Part shown: positions 8,704 through 17,468 of the stretch, piece after piece
Position numbering within the stretch: position 1 is the first letter of the stretch
How the letters are laid out: each line of letters opens with the position of its first letter
NCBI GenBank assembly: GCA_001295865.1
Contig: LJHW01000022.1
Location: forward strand, 62,001 to 126,000
DNA from: a beta proteobacterium AAP65
GTDB lineage: Bacteria; Pseudomonadota; Gammaproteobacteria; Burkholderiales; Burkholderiaceae_C
Reading direction: 5' to 3'
Length of the DNA: 64,000 nucleotides
Made by a program: the position numbers and the translations under genes
Notes under the pieces: model-generated
Told to the model about the DNA's origin: nothing
The model's input: the letters and a program-made list of their open reading frames with translations, nothing else
Database searches by the model: none

Positions 8704-10032
8704 TCAGCTCTGGCAGTCGGCGGGCGCGCGGCGCGTCAGCTTCTTCTCGGCCGCGTACTTCTCGGCCGAGGCCCTGACCATGGGCTTGATCAGCTGCTCG
8801 TCCGCCTGAAGCCAGTCAGACGCCCAGGTGAACTTGGCGCCGTCCCAGGTGTGCACACGCGCCCACGCCGAGCCCATGTGGTTGACGCAACTGGTCGACA
8901 CCGGCCGCATCACGCCCTTGAAGCCCAGCGCGTCGAGCTTGGCCTGCGTGAGGTCGAGGTTCTCGTAGCCCCAGCGCGCCTGCTCCCCGGTCACCGGCTT
9001 GCCCTTGCCGAAACGCTCTTGCGCCGCGCGAACGCCTTCGACGGCGAGCATCGCGCCCACCACGCCGCGCATGTAGAGCACCTGGCCCACTTCGTCTTTC
9101 GGGCCCGTGCCCTGGCCCTTGGCGTGCACCTTGTCGAGGATTTCCTTCACCACGGCCGACTGCGGTTCGGCACCGTGCTGCATCATCACCGCGCTGTAGC
9201 CCTTGGCGCCGGCCCCCACGTCCTTCAGATCGGGCTCGGCGCCGCTCCACCAGGTGCCGAACATCTTCTCGCGCGGGTAGCCGGTGGCGATGGCTTCCTT
9301 CAGCGCGGTGGCCGTCATCACGCCCCAGGTCTGCATGACCACGAAGTCAGGGCGCTGCTGGCGCACCTGCAACCAGATGGCCTTCTGCTCCACACCCGGC
9401 GCCGGCACAGGCAGCAGTTGCACTTCGAAGCCGTGCATCTTCTGCCGCTCCTGGATGATGGGCAGCAGTTCCTTGCCGAAGGGACTGTCGTGGTAGACCA
9501 CGGCGATCTTCTTGCCCTTGAGCTTGTCCCAGCCGCCCTGGGTCTTGGCGATGTGCTGCAGCACGGTGTCGCCGGCCACCCAGTAGTGGCCGATGAGCGG
9601 GAAGTTCCACTTGAAGATGCCGCCGTCCTGGCTGTCGCTGCGGCCATAACCCGACGTGATCATGGGGATCTTGTCGTTGGGCACCTTCTCGGTCAACGCG
9701 AAGGTGATGCCGGTGGACAGCGGCTGGAACACCGTGGCGCCGCCGTGTTTGCCCTTCAGGCGTTCGTAGCACTCCACGCCGCGGTCGGTGGCGTAGGCGG
9801 TTTCGCACTCTTCCACCAGGGTCTGCACGCCGTTGATGCCGCCGCGCGCGTTCACGAGCTTCATGTAGTCGGCGTAGCCGTTTGCAAACGGCGTGGCGTT
9901 GGGCGCCACCGGGCCGGTGCGGCCGGTGAGGCTGGGGAAGAACTGCACCTTGGCCTGCGCGAGCGCGGCCGTGGCGGTGAACAGGCTGCCGGCGGCCAGG
10001 GTGGCGGCCAGGGCCAGGGTGCTGAGCTTCAT
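8704..10032 (-). CDS. Liv-type ABC transporter substrate-binding protein
   Basis: A 442-residue periplasmic protein with signal peptide ending ATAALA-QAKV and a type 1 periplasmic binding fold (Peripla_BP_6): SLTGRTGPVAPNA, MKLVNARGGINGV, ITSGYGRSD, VAVVYHDSPFG-like segments. Many family members in Burkholderiales sit between LivM and LivF, as here. The ligand is unknown. A four-base gap to livF and 31 bases from livM place it inside the operon. Confidence 0.93.
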   Translation of the reverse strand: MKLSTLALAATLAAGSLFTATAALAQAKVQFFPSLTGRTGPVAPNATPFANGYADYMKLVNARGGINGVQTLVEECETAYATDRGVECYERLKGKHGGATVFQPLSTGITFALTEKVPNDKIPMITSGYGRSDSQDGGIFKWNFPLIGHYWVAGDTVLQHIAKTQGGWDKLKGKKIAVVYHDSPFGKELLPIIQERQKMHGFEVQLLPVPAPGVEQKAIWLQVRQQRPDFVVMQTWGVMTATALKEAIATGYPREKMFGTWWSGAEPDLKDVGAGAKGYSAVMMQHGAEPQSAVVKEILDKVHAKGQGTGPKDEVGQVLYMRGVVGAMLAVEGVRAAQERFGKGKPVTGEQARWGYENLDLTQAKLDALGFKGVMRPVSTSCVNHMGSAWARVHTWDGAKFTWASDWLQADEQLIKPMVRASAEKYAAEKKLTRRAPADCQS

Positions 10033-10063
10033 GGTTTTGTCTCCGAGCTTTGTGGGGTGTGGG

Positions 10064-11140
10064 TCAATGAGGGAAGGGCCACAGCCGCATCTTTTCCTTG
10101 GCGGTGGACCAGAGTCGCGCCAGGCCGTGCGGTTCTTTGATGAGGAAAAAGACGATGAGTGCGCCGAAGATCATCAGCTCGCTGTGCGCCACGGCCGCGG
10201 TGCTGATCTCCACCCCGAACAGGCTGCCGAGAGCCGGCAGCGCGCGGTTCAGGAAGATCGGCAGGATGACGATGAAGGCCGCTCCGAAGAAGCTGCCCAT
10301 GATCGAACCCAGGCCGCCGATGATGATCATGAACAGCAGCTGGAAGCTGCGATCGATGCTGAACGCGGCCGGTTCCCATGACCCGAGGTGCACGAAGCCC
10401 CACAAGCCGCCAGCCACGCCGACGATGAAGCTGCTCACCGCAAAAGCCGTGAGCTTGGCGTAGACGGGCCGGATGCCGATGACGGCGGCGGCCACGTCCA
10501 TGTCGCGGATGGCCATCCATTCGCGGCCGATGTGCCCGCGCACCAGGTTCTTGGCCAGCCACGCGAACAGCACCACGATGCCCAGGCAGAACAGGTACTT
10601 CTCGTGCGGCGTGTTGATGGAGATGCCGAAGAACGAGAGGTTGGCCACGCTGACCGAACCCGACGGCGAGTTGTTCGTGAACCAGCTGATGCGCAGGAAG
10701 GCCCAGTCGGTGAAGAACTGCGCCGCCAGCGTGGCCACGGCCAGGTACAGGCCCTTGATGCGCAGCGACGGGATGCCGAAGAACACGCCCACCACCGTGG
10801 CGCACAAGCCGCCCAGCAACAGCGCCGCGATCAGCGGCATGCCCTCGATGCGCACGAAGAAGTTGTAGGCCGCGTAGGCGCCCACCGCCATGAAGGCGCC
10901 GGTGCCCAGGCTGATCTGCCCGCAGTAGCCCACCAGGATGTTCAGGCCCAGCGCGGCCAGCGACAGGATCAGGAAGGGGATGAGGATGGCGCGGAAGAGG
11001 TACTCGTCGGCCAGCAGCGGCACGCCGATCACTGCGAAGGCCAGCAGGGCCAGGATGGCCAGCCGGTCTTGCGTGATCGGGAAGACCTGCTGGTCGGCCC
11101 GGTAGCTGGTCTTGAACTGCCCGTTTTCTCTGTACAGCAT
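10064..11140 (-). CDS. livM: Liv-type ABC transporter permease LivM
   Basis: A 358-residue inner-membrane permease with about ten hydrophobic segments. The family region GRPL-type turn appears here as GREWMAIRDMDVAAAVIGI, followed by KLTAFAVSSFIVGVAGGLWG, both typical of LivM. It pairs with LivH to form the membrane channel. Start ATG at 11140, three bases after the livH stop. Confidence 0.93.
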   Translation of the reverse strand: MLYRENGQFKTSYRADQQVFPITQDRLAILALLAFAVIGVPLLADEYLFRAILIPFLILSLAALGLNILVGYCGQISLGTGAFMAVGAYAAYNFFVRIEGMPLIAALLLGGLCATVVGVFFGIPSLRIKGLYLAVATLAAQFFTDWAFLRISWFTNNSPSGSVSVANLSFFGISINTPHEKYLFCLGIVVLFAWLAKNLVRGHIGREWMAIRDMDVAAAVIGIRPVYAKLTAFAVSSFIVGVAGGLWGFVHLGSWEPAAFSIDRSFQLLFMIIIGGLGSIMGSFFGAAFIVILPIFLNRALPALGSLFGVEISTAAVAHSELMIFGALIVFFLIKEPHGLARLWSTAKEKMRLWPFPH

Positions 11141-11143
11141 GGC

Positions 11144-12073
11144 TCAGACCCGATCGATGATCTTTTCGCCGAAGAGGCCCTGCGGGCGCACCAGCAGCAC
11201 GAACAACACCAGCACGTAGCCGAACCAGATCTCGATGCCGCCGCCCAAAGTGGGGCCGAGGTAGACCTCGCTGACCTTCTCGCCCACGCCGATGATCAGC
11301 CCGCCGATGATGGCGCCGGGCACGCTGGTGAGGCCGCCCAGGATGACCACCGGCAGTGCCTTCAGCGCCACCAGGCTCAGCGAGAACTGCACGCCGAGCT
11401 TGCTGCCCCAGATCATGCCGGCCACCAGGGCCACGAAGCCGGCCACGCTCCAGACGATGACCCAGATGCGGTTCAGCGGGATGCCGATGCTCTGCGCGGC
11501 CTGGTGGTCGTCGGCCACGGCACGCAGCGCGCGGCCGGTGCTGGTGTACTGGAAAAAGACGCTGAGCGCGATCACCAAGGCCGCGGCGATACCGGCGGCG
11601 TAGAGGTCTTCCTTGCTCACGAGCACGCCGCCTTCGAACACGCTCTCCAGCATGAAGAGCGGATCTTTCGGCAGGCCGACGTCGATCTTGTAGATGGCGC
11701 TGCCGAACAGCGTCTGACCGAAACCGTCGAGAAAGTAGGCGATGCCCAAGGTGGCCATCAGCAGCGTGATGCCCTCCTGGTTCACGAGCTTGCTCAGCAC
11801 CAGGCGTTCGATCAGCCAGGCCACGGCCACCATCACCACCATGGCGCCCGCGAAGGCCAGCAGGTTGCCGATGAGTTTGTTGTCCAACCCCAGCAGCGCC
11901 GGGAACCACTCGGAGAAACGCGCCATCGCCAGCGCCGCGAACAGCACCATCGCGCCCTGCGCGAAGTTGAAGACGCCGCTGGCCTTGAAGATGAGCACGA
12001 AGCCCAGGGCCACCAGCGAATAGAGCATGCCGCTCATCAGCCCGCCGATGACGGTTTCGAGGAAGAAGCCCAT
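11144..12073 (-). CDS. livH: Liv-type ABC transporter permease LivH
   Basis: A 309-residue permease starting MGFFLETVIGGLMSGMLYSL, followed by the classic GFVLIFKASGVFNFAQGAMV. The TSTGRALRAVADD motif and the C-terminal RPQGLFGEKI are family marks. I chose the ATG at 12073 because it directly follows the livG stop by one base and begins with the first membrane helix; the frame stays open upstream but would add a hydrophilic, livG-overlapping stretch. Confidence 0.93.
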   Translation of the reverse strand: MGFFLETVIGGLMSGMLYSLVALGFVLIFKASGVFNFAQGAMVLFAALAMARFSEWFPALLGLDNKLIGNLLAFAGAMVVMVAVAWLIERLVLSKLVNQEGITLLMATLGIAYFLDGFGQTLFGSAIYKIDVGLPKDPLFMLESVFEGGVLVSKEDLYAAGIAAALVIALSVFFQYTSTGRALRAVADDHQAAQSIGIPLNRIWVIVWSVAGFVALVAGMIWGSKLGVQFSLSLVALKALPVVILGGLTSVPGAIIGGLIIGVGEKVSEVYLGPTLGGGIEIWFGYVLVLFVLLVRPQGLFGEKIIDRV

Positions 12074-12074
12074 G

Positions 12075-12860
12075 TCAGTGACCCGCTCCGAGGTAGGCGC
12101 TGATGACCTCGGGGTTGGCGCGCACTTCTTCGGGCGTGCCATCACCGATCTTCTTGCCGTAATCGAGCACGACCACGCGGTCGCTGATGTCCATCACCAC
12201 GCCCATGTCGTGCTCGATGAGCACGATGGTGGTGCCGTACTCGTCGTTGACGTCGAGGATGAAGCGGCTCATGTCGCGCTTCTCTTCCACGTTCATGCCG
12301 GCCATGGGTTCGTCGAGCAGCAGCACCTGCGGTTCCAGGGCCAGCGCGCGGCCCAGGTCCACGCGCTTCTGCAGGCCGTAGGGCAGGCGGCCCACGGGCG
12401 TCTTGCGGTAGGCCTGGATCTCGAGGAAGTCGATGATCTTCTCGACGAACTCGCGGTGCTCGCCTTCTTCACGCTCGGCCTTGCCGAAACGGAGGGCCTG
12501 TTGGAAGAGGTTGCTCTTCATCTTCAGGTTGCGGCCCGACATGATGTTGTCGAGCACGCTCATGCCCTTGAAGAGCGCCAGGTTCTGGAAGGTGCGCGCC
12601 ACGCCCATCTCGGCCACCTGGCGGCTGTTCATGTGGCTGAAGGTCTTGCCGCGGAAGGTGATCTGCCCTTCCTGCGGCGCGTACACGCCGTTGATGCAGT
12701 TGAGCATGCTGCTCTTGCCGGCGCCGTTGGGGCCGATGATGGCGCGCACCTCGTGCTCGCGCACGTTGAAGCTGATGTCGGTGAGCGCCTTCACGCCGCC
12801 GAAACGCAGGCTGATGTTCTTGACGTCGAGGATGACCTCGCCGATGCGCCGTTCGCTCAT
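12075..12860 (-). CDS. livG: Liv-type ABC transporter ATPase LivG
   Basis: A 261-residue ATPase with Walker A GPNGAGKSS, VARTFQNLALF, Walker B VLLLDEPMAGM and the H-loop LIEHDMGVVM. The Liv-type pair of ATPases is complete with LivF. Its usual signature region reads RLPYGLQKRVD, as in many LivG proteins of CoA-ligase-linked clusters. The ATG at 12860 shares one base with the stop of the ligase gene, which shows translational coupling. Confidence 0.93.
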   Translation of the reverse strand: MSERRIGEVILDVKNISLRFGGVKALTDISFNVREHEVRAIIGPNGAGKSSMLNCINGVYAPQEGQITFRGKTFSHMNSRQVAEMGVARTFQNLALFKGMSVLDNIMSGRNLKMKSNLFQQALRFGKAEREEGEHREFVEKIIDFLEIQAYRKTPVGRLPYGLQKRVDLGRALALEPQVLLLDEPMAGMNVEEKRDMSRFILDVNDEYGTTIVLIEHDMGVVMDISDRVVVLDYGKKIGDGTPEEVRANPEVISAYLGAGH

Positions 12861-14821
12861 CAGGCGGCCCTCCCCAGCGTGGCCGCCGAAGGGAAGGTCT
12901 TGGCATCGACGATGGGCAGCGTGGCGCTCACGCTGCCGCTGCGGCCGTCCTCGAACTTCACCGCGGTCTCGATGAACTGCTCGGTCTTGCCGCCGTAGAG
13001 CGCGTCCACCAGCGGTTGGTATTTCTCGCCGATGTAGCCGCGGCGCACCTTGCGCGTGCGGGTGAGTTCGCCGTCGTCGGCGTCCAGTTCCTTGTGCAGC
13101 ACGAGGAAGCGGCTGATCTGGCTGCCGGCCAGCATGGCGTCGGCGGCGAGGTCGGCGTTGACCTTCTCCACGCAATCTTTCACCAGCGCCAGCACCTCTT
13201 TTTTGGCGGCCAGGTCGGTGTAGCCGGCGTAGGGCAGGTTGCGGCGCTCGGCCCAGTTGCCCACGGCTTCGAAGTCGATGTTGACGAAGGCGCACACCTT
13301 CTCGCGCCGGTCGCCGAAGGCCACGGCTTCCTTGATGAAGGGGAAGAACTTCAGCTTGTTCTCCACGTACTTGGGCGCGAACATCGCGCCCTCCGCGGCC
13401 CCCGCGGCGGGCAGCAGGCGGCCCACGTCCTTCGCGCGGTCGATGATCTTCAGGTGGCCCGTGGCGTCGAGAAAACCTGCGTCGCCGGTGTGGTACCAGC
13501 CGTCGGCCGTCAGCACCTCGGCCGTGGCCTTGGCGTTCTTGTAGTACCCCTTGAGCAGGCCCGGGCTGCGCACCAGGATCTCGCCGTTGGCCGCCACCTG
13601 GATCTCCACGCCGTCGATGGGCACGCCCACGGTGTCGGCCTTCACTTCGTGGTCGGGCTGCAGGCACACGAACACGGCGGTTTCGGTGCTGCCATAGAGC
13701 TGCTTCAGGTTGATGCCGATGCTGCGGTAGAAGATGAACAGGTCGGGCCCGATGGCCTCGCCGGCCGTGTAGGCCACGCGCACCCGGGAAAAGCCCAAGG
13801 TGTTGCGCAGCGGGCCGTAAACACACGCATTGCCCAATGCGTACAGCACCGTGTCCACCAGGCCCAGCGGCTTGCCGTCCATCTTGGTGGGGCCCACGCG
13901 GCGCGCCACGTCCATGAAGGTGTGGAAGAGCCAGCGCTTGAAGCGACCGGCGTCCTCCATGCGGATCATCACGCTGGTGAGCAGGCCCTCGAAAACGCGC
14001 GGTGGCGCGAAGTAGTAGGTGGGCCCGATCTCCTTGAGGTCGATCATCACGGTGGCCGCACTCTCGGGGCAGTTCACCACGTAGCCGCAGGCCAGCCACT
14101 GCGCGTAGCTGAAGATGTTCTGGCCGATCCAGGCCAGCGGCATGTAGGCCAGCACCTCTTCACGGTTCGTCAACTGGTCGAAGCGCTGGCCGGCGGTGGC
14201 GCGGTCCAGCAGCGTGGCGTGGGTGTGCACCACGCCTTTCGGGTTGCCGGTGGTGCCGCTGGTGAAGAACATCGCGGCCACGTCGCCGGGCTGGCAGCGC
14301 GCCACCTCGTCTTCGAAGAGCCGTGCGTTGGCCGCGTCGTGCGCCTGGCCGGCGGCGACCAGCGCGTCCACGCTGTCGAGACCCGGCTCGCTGTAGTTGC
14401 GCAGGCCGCGTGGGTCGTCGAACCAGATGCGGCGCAGGCTGGGGCAGGTCGGGCGCAGCTCGATCATCTTGTCGACCTGCTCCTGGTCTTCGACGATGGC
14501 GTAGGCGACTTCGGCGTTGTTGATGGGGAAGGCGTACTCGGTCGCGGCGGCGTCCTGGTACAGCGGCACGGGGATGGCCCCCAGCGCCTGCGCGGCCAGC
14601 ATCGAGGCGTACAGGCGAGGGCGGTTCTCGCCGACGATGACCACGTGCTCGCCGCGCTGCACGCCGGCATGCGCCAGCCCGCAGGCCAGGCGGCGCACCA
14701 TCACGGCCAGCGCGGCCCAGGTGGAGGTCTGCCAGATGCCATAGACCTTCTCGCGCAGCGCCGGTGCTTCGGGGCGCGCCTGGGCGTGGTCCAGCAGCAA
14801 TCGCGGAAAGGTCGAGGGCAC
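12860..14821 (-). CDS. Long-chain-type AMP-dependent acyl-CoA synthetase
   Basis: A 653-residue adenylate-forming ligase. The P-loop TSGTTGNPKG is near residues 187-196, followed by LAYMPLAWIGQ, LKQLYGSTE and GWYHTGDAGFLDATGHLKIIDR. It activates a carboxylic acid to its CoA ester, probably the cargo of the Liv transporter encoded just behind it. I place the start at the GTG at 14821, because AGGAGA sits 8 bases upstream (14835-14830) and family members begin near this point. An ATG at 14875 would add 18 residues but has no ribosome site. It is the first gene of the cluster and is divergent from a Crp/Fnr-type regulator. Confidence 0.9.
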   Translation of the reverse strand: MPSTFPRLLLDHAQARPEAPALREKVYGIWQTSTWAALAVMVRRLACGLAHAGVQRGEHVVIVGENRPRLYASMLAAQALGAIPVPLYQDAAATEYAFPINNAEVAYAIVEDQEQVDKMIELRPTCPSLRRIWFDDPRGLRNYSEPGLDSVDALVAAGQAHDAANARLFEDEVARCQPGDVAAMFFTSGTTGNPKGVVHTHATLLDRATAGQRFDQLTNREEVLAYMPLAWIGQNIFSYAQWLACGYVVNCPESAATVMIDLKEIGPTYYFAPPRVFEGLLTSVMIRMEDAGRFKRWLFHTFMDVARRVGPTKMDGKPLGLVDTVLYALGNACVYGPLRNTLGFSRVRVAYTAGEAIGPDLFIFYRSIGINLKQLYGSTETAVFVCLQPDHEVKADTVGVPIDGVEIQVAANGEILVRSPGLLKGYYKNAKATAEVLTADGWYHTGDAGFLDATGHLKIIDRAKDVGRLLPAAGAAEGAMFAPKYVENKLKFFPFIKEAVAFGDRREKVCAFVNIDFEAVGNWAERRNLPYAGYTDLAAKKEVLALVKDCVEKVNADLAADAMLAGSQISRFLVLHKELDADDGELTRTRKVRRGYIGEKYQPLVDALYGGKTEQFIETAVKFEDGRSGSVSATLPIVDAKTFPSAATLGRAA

Positions 14822-14876
14822 GGCCGGTATCTCCTGGTGCTTTGCGGCGCATTCTGGGCGCCACTTTGACGCCATG

Positions 14877-14894
14877 TTGTCGTTGTGACGACAA
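14877..14894. promoter_or_regulatory. Perfect 7-4-7 inverted repeat, likely operator
   Basis: TTGTCGT-TGTG-ACGACAA is a perfect inverted repeat lying between the ligase gene and the divergent Crp/Fnr-type gene. It sits 56 bases upstream of the GTG start chosen for the ligase and about 85 bases before the regulator start. Length and symmetry fit the binding site of a dimeric regulator. Its outer TTG...CAA resembles Crp/Fnr-family boxes, but the spacing differs from the standard FNR and CRP sites. The neighbouring regulator is the natural candidate. Confidence 0.6.
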
Positions 14895-14978
14895 TCTCCG
14901 GGTTCGTCCTCACAGGCCTTACCCCCAAAGCCCGCCAAAAGCTCGCCGCAATACGCTTGCAGCCCCGGCCCCTCCCCC

Positions 14979-15728
14979 ATGCCCGCCCACCCTTTGCCCC
15001 GGGCCGCCGAAGCCGCGGCGGTGCAGCCCTCGCGTTCGCGCGCGGCCCGGCCCGAAGACCTGCTGCAGATTCCTTGGCGTGTCGCGCTGGATGCCGAAGA
15101 GCGCGCGCGTGTCGACGCCGACCTGCGTGTGGTGCAGGTCGAGCCCGGTGAGCTGATCTGCCGCATCGGCCGCCCGGTCACCTACTGGTTCGGCCTGGTC
15201 GACGGCCTGCTGAAGATGAGCAACGACAGTGGTTCGGCCGATGGCCGCGGCACGCCCATCACGTTCACCGGCGTGTCGCCCGGCGGTTGGTTCGGTGAAG
15301 GCACGGTGCTGAAGAACGAGGTCTACCGCTACAACATCCAGGCCTTGCGGCGTAGCGTGGTGGCGGGCATCTCGGCCGAGACTTTCCACTGGCTGCTCTC
15401 GCGCAGCATCGGCTTCAACCGCTTCGTGATGAACCAGCTCAACGAGCGCCTGGGCCAGTTCATCGCCGCGCGCGAGATCGACCGCCTGACCCACCCCGAC
15501 GAGCGCGTGGCGCGCAACCTCGCCGCGCTCTTCCACCCCGTGCTCTACCCCGGCGTCGGCGAAGTGCTGCGCATCACGCAGCAGGAGCTGGGTTACCTCG
15601 TGGGCCTGAGCCGGCAGCGCGTGAACGAAGCGCTGGCCGCCCTGCAGGCGGCCCAGGTCATACGCATCGAATACGGGGGGGTGCGTGTGCTGGCGCTGGA
15701 AGCCCTGCGCCGCTACCGATCGGGCTGA
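14979..15728 (+). CDS. Crp/Fnr family transcriptional regulator
   Basis: A 249-residue regulator with an N-terminal cyclic-nucleotide-binding-like domain (about 30-150: VQVEPGELICRIGRPVTYWF, FTGVSPGGWFGEG) and a C-terminal winged helix whose recognition helix is ELGYLVGLSRQRVNEALAAL (about 205-225). No FNR-type cysteine cluster is present, so it is unlikely to hold an iron-sulfur cluster. Its ligand is unknown. It is divergent from the ligase-liv cluster and probably controls it, and perhaps itself, through the inverted repeat in the shared region. Confidence 0.9.
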   Translation: MPAHPLPRAAEAAAVQPSRSRAARPEDLLQIPWRVALDAEERARVDADLRVVQVEPGELICRIGRPVTYWFGLVDGLLKMSNDSGSADGRGTPITFTGVSPGGWFGEGTVLKNEVYRYNIQALRRSVVAGISAETFHWLLSRSIGFNRFVMNQLNERLGQFIAAREIDRLTHPDERVARNLAALFHPVLYPGVGEVLRITQQELGYLVGLSRQRVNEALAALQAAQVIRIEYGGVRVLALEALRRYRSG

Positions 15729-15827
15729 GCGGGCGCTCACATAAAAGACCCTGCCTGCGCTTGGGCAGAATCAAGGGGAACTCAAGGCCGCGCTCGGTGC
15801 TCCCTCTAGGCTGAGCGTAGGACAGAT

Positions 15828-15850
15828 CGGCAGGCCGCCTGAGCCTGCCG
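15828..15850. repeat. Hairpin upstream of the glycosyltransferase-phosphatase gene
   Basis: CGGCAGGC and GCCTGCCG form a perfect 8-bp stem with a 7-base loop, ending 42 bases before the ATG at 15893. There is no T run on either side, so it is not a normal terminator. It could be an operator or a leader structure. Nothing else is apparent in the 164-base gap. Confidence 0.45.
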
Positions 15851-15892
15851 GCAGACTCACGCGTTGTGCAGCACCGGATGGAGGGCCCCCCG

Positions 15893-17458
15893 ATGAAAGA
15901 CCTGATGCAACGCATCCTGCGACTGCTGCCGCCGCGGCTGGCGCGTTGGCTGCAGCGCCACCTGCGCGAGCAAGCCGCCGGCCGCCCCGAGGCCGGTCTG
16001 CTGCAGGGCGACACCATCGACGTGATGGCGCGGCCGGTGGCCGCCTTGCCGCTGGCGGCCACGGTGACGGTGGTGATCCCGGCGCTGAACGAGGCCAAGC
16101 GCATCGCCAGCGTTGTGGCTTACGCGCTGGCCGACCCCGCCACCGCAGAGGTGCTGGTCGTCGACGACAGCAGCATCGACGACACCGCGGCGCTGGCGCG
16201 TGCGGCGGGTGCACGCGTGATGACCAGCACCATGCTCGGCAAGGGCGCGTCCATGCATGACGGGGCCATGAACGCCAAGCACGAACTGCTGGTCTACCTG
16301 GATGGCGACCTCGCGGGCCTGCGCCCGGGCATCGTCAGCGACCTGGCGCGGCCCCTGCTGGCCGGCGAGGCCGATTTTGTCAAGGCGCGCTTCGGGCGCG
16401 GCGGCGGGCGTGTCACCGAGCTCACGGCCAAGCCCATGCTCAAGGTGTTTTTCCCCGAGCTCGCGCACCTGGGGCAGCCGCTGGGCGGCGTGATCTCGGC
16501 GCGCCGCGCGCTGCTGCAGCAGATGGTGTTCGAGGACGGGTACGGTGTCGACATCGGCCTGCTGCTGGATGCGCAGCGCGCCGGCGCGCGGGTGGCCGAA
16601 GTGGACATCGGCTCGCTCGAACACGACAGCCAGCCGCTGCTCGACCTGACGGTGATGGCCAACGAAGTCTCGCGCGTCATCTACAGCCGGGCACGCGCGG
16701 CGGGCCGCCTGCATGTCGACCAGATCGTGGCCATGTACGAAACCCAGCGCCAGGCCGCAGCGTCGCTCGACCACATCCTCACGCGGCGCCGCGGCCGCCA
16801 GCGCCTGTTGCTGCTGGACATGGATGGCACCTTGACCACCACGCGTTTCGCGGTGGAACTGGCACGCGCCAGCGGCCAGGAGCAGGCCCTGGCCGCGCTG
16901 CTGGACAGCCCCAGCGACGACGCCTCGGCGCGCAGCGAGCGCATTGCCGGGCTCTTCCGCTTCGTTCACAAACAGCAGTTCGAACGTGTGGCGCGTGCAG
17001 CACCCATCCGGCCGGGGGTGATCGAGTTCGTCAACCGCATGCGCCGCGCCGGCTTCATGGTGGGTGTGGTGAGCGACAGCTACTTCATCGCGGCCGACAT
17101 CCTGCGCCGCCGCGTCTTCGCCGATTTCGCCCTTGCACACACCATGCAGTTCGACGGCGACGTGTGCAATGGCCAGGTGAAGATCAACCCGGCCTTCCTG
17201 CCCCTGCAGCCCGGGGTGGGGCCTGCGGTGTGCAAGAGCCATGTGCTGCGGCGTTTCCGGGCTGAAGCCGGCACGCTGCCGCTGCTGGAGTGCTGGGCCG
17301 TGGGCGACAACCTCAACGACCTGGAACTCATGCGCCTGGCCGACCAGGCTTACGCGATCGAGCCCAAGGCCGCGGCCTTGCGCCGCGAACCCGGCGTGAC
17401 CGTGATCGAGAACTTCGACGAACTGCTGGCCCGCGTGCCCGCGGCGCAGGCCGCGTGA
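15893..17458 (+). CDS. Glucosyl-3-phosphoglycerate synthase-like glycosyltransferase fused to a SerB-like HAD phosphatase
   Basis: A 521-residue two-domain protein. Residues about 55-260 form a GpgS-type glycosyltransferase: VVIPALNE, VLVVDDSS, the DGD metal motif (about 137-139), GGGRVTEL (170-177), the PLGG turn and GYGVDIGLL (216-224), the last three being GpgS/MpgS marks. Residues 302-510 form a HAD phosphatase of the phosphoserine phosphatase type: DMDGT with Asp309 and Asp311, SDS (394-396), a CKSH lysine and GDNLND (471-476). The simplest reading is that one polypeptide makes a glycosyl-3-phosphoglycerate and dephosphorylates it to glycosylglycerate, a compatible solute. The ATG at 15893 has GGAGGG 7 bases upstream. 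A symporter and an oxidoreductase follow. Activity and sugar donor are inferred. Confidence 0.82.
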   Translation: MKDLMQRILRLLPPRLARWLQRHLREQAAGRPEAGLLQGDTIDVMARPVAALPLAATVTVVIPALNEAKRIASVVAYALADPATAEVLVVDDSSIDDTAALARAAGARVMTSTMLGKGASMHDGAMNAKHELLVYLDGDLAGLRPGIVSDLARPLLAGEADFVKARFGRGGGRVTELTAKPMLKVFFPELAHLGQPLGGVISARRALLQQMVFEDGYGVDIGLLLDAQRAGARVAEVDIGSLEHDSQPLLDLTVMANEVSRVIYSRARAAGRLHVDQIVAMYETQRQAAASLDHILTRRRGRQRLLLLDMDGTLTTTRFAVELARASGQEQALAALLDSPSDDASARSERIAGLFRFVHKQQFERVARAAPIRPGVIEFVNRMRRAGFMVGVVSDSYFIAADILRRRVFADFALAHTMQFDGDVCNGQVKINPAFLPLQPGVGPAVCKSHVLRRFRAEAGTLPLLECWAVGDNLNDLELMRLADQAYAIEPKAAALRREPGVTVIENFDELLARVPAAQAA

Positions 17459-17468
17459 GCCCGGCACG

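Noticed and set aside
8659-10140. Long plus-strand frame opposite the Liv binding-protein gene
   Set aside because: The minus strand encodes a signal peptide and a complete binding-protein fold; the plus-strand translation has no recognisable features and is a GC-driven shadow.
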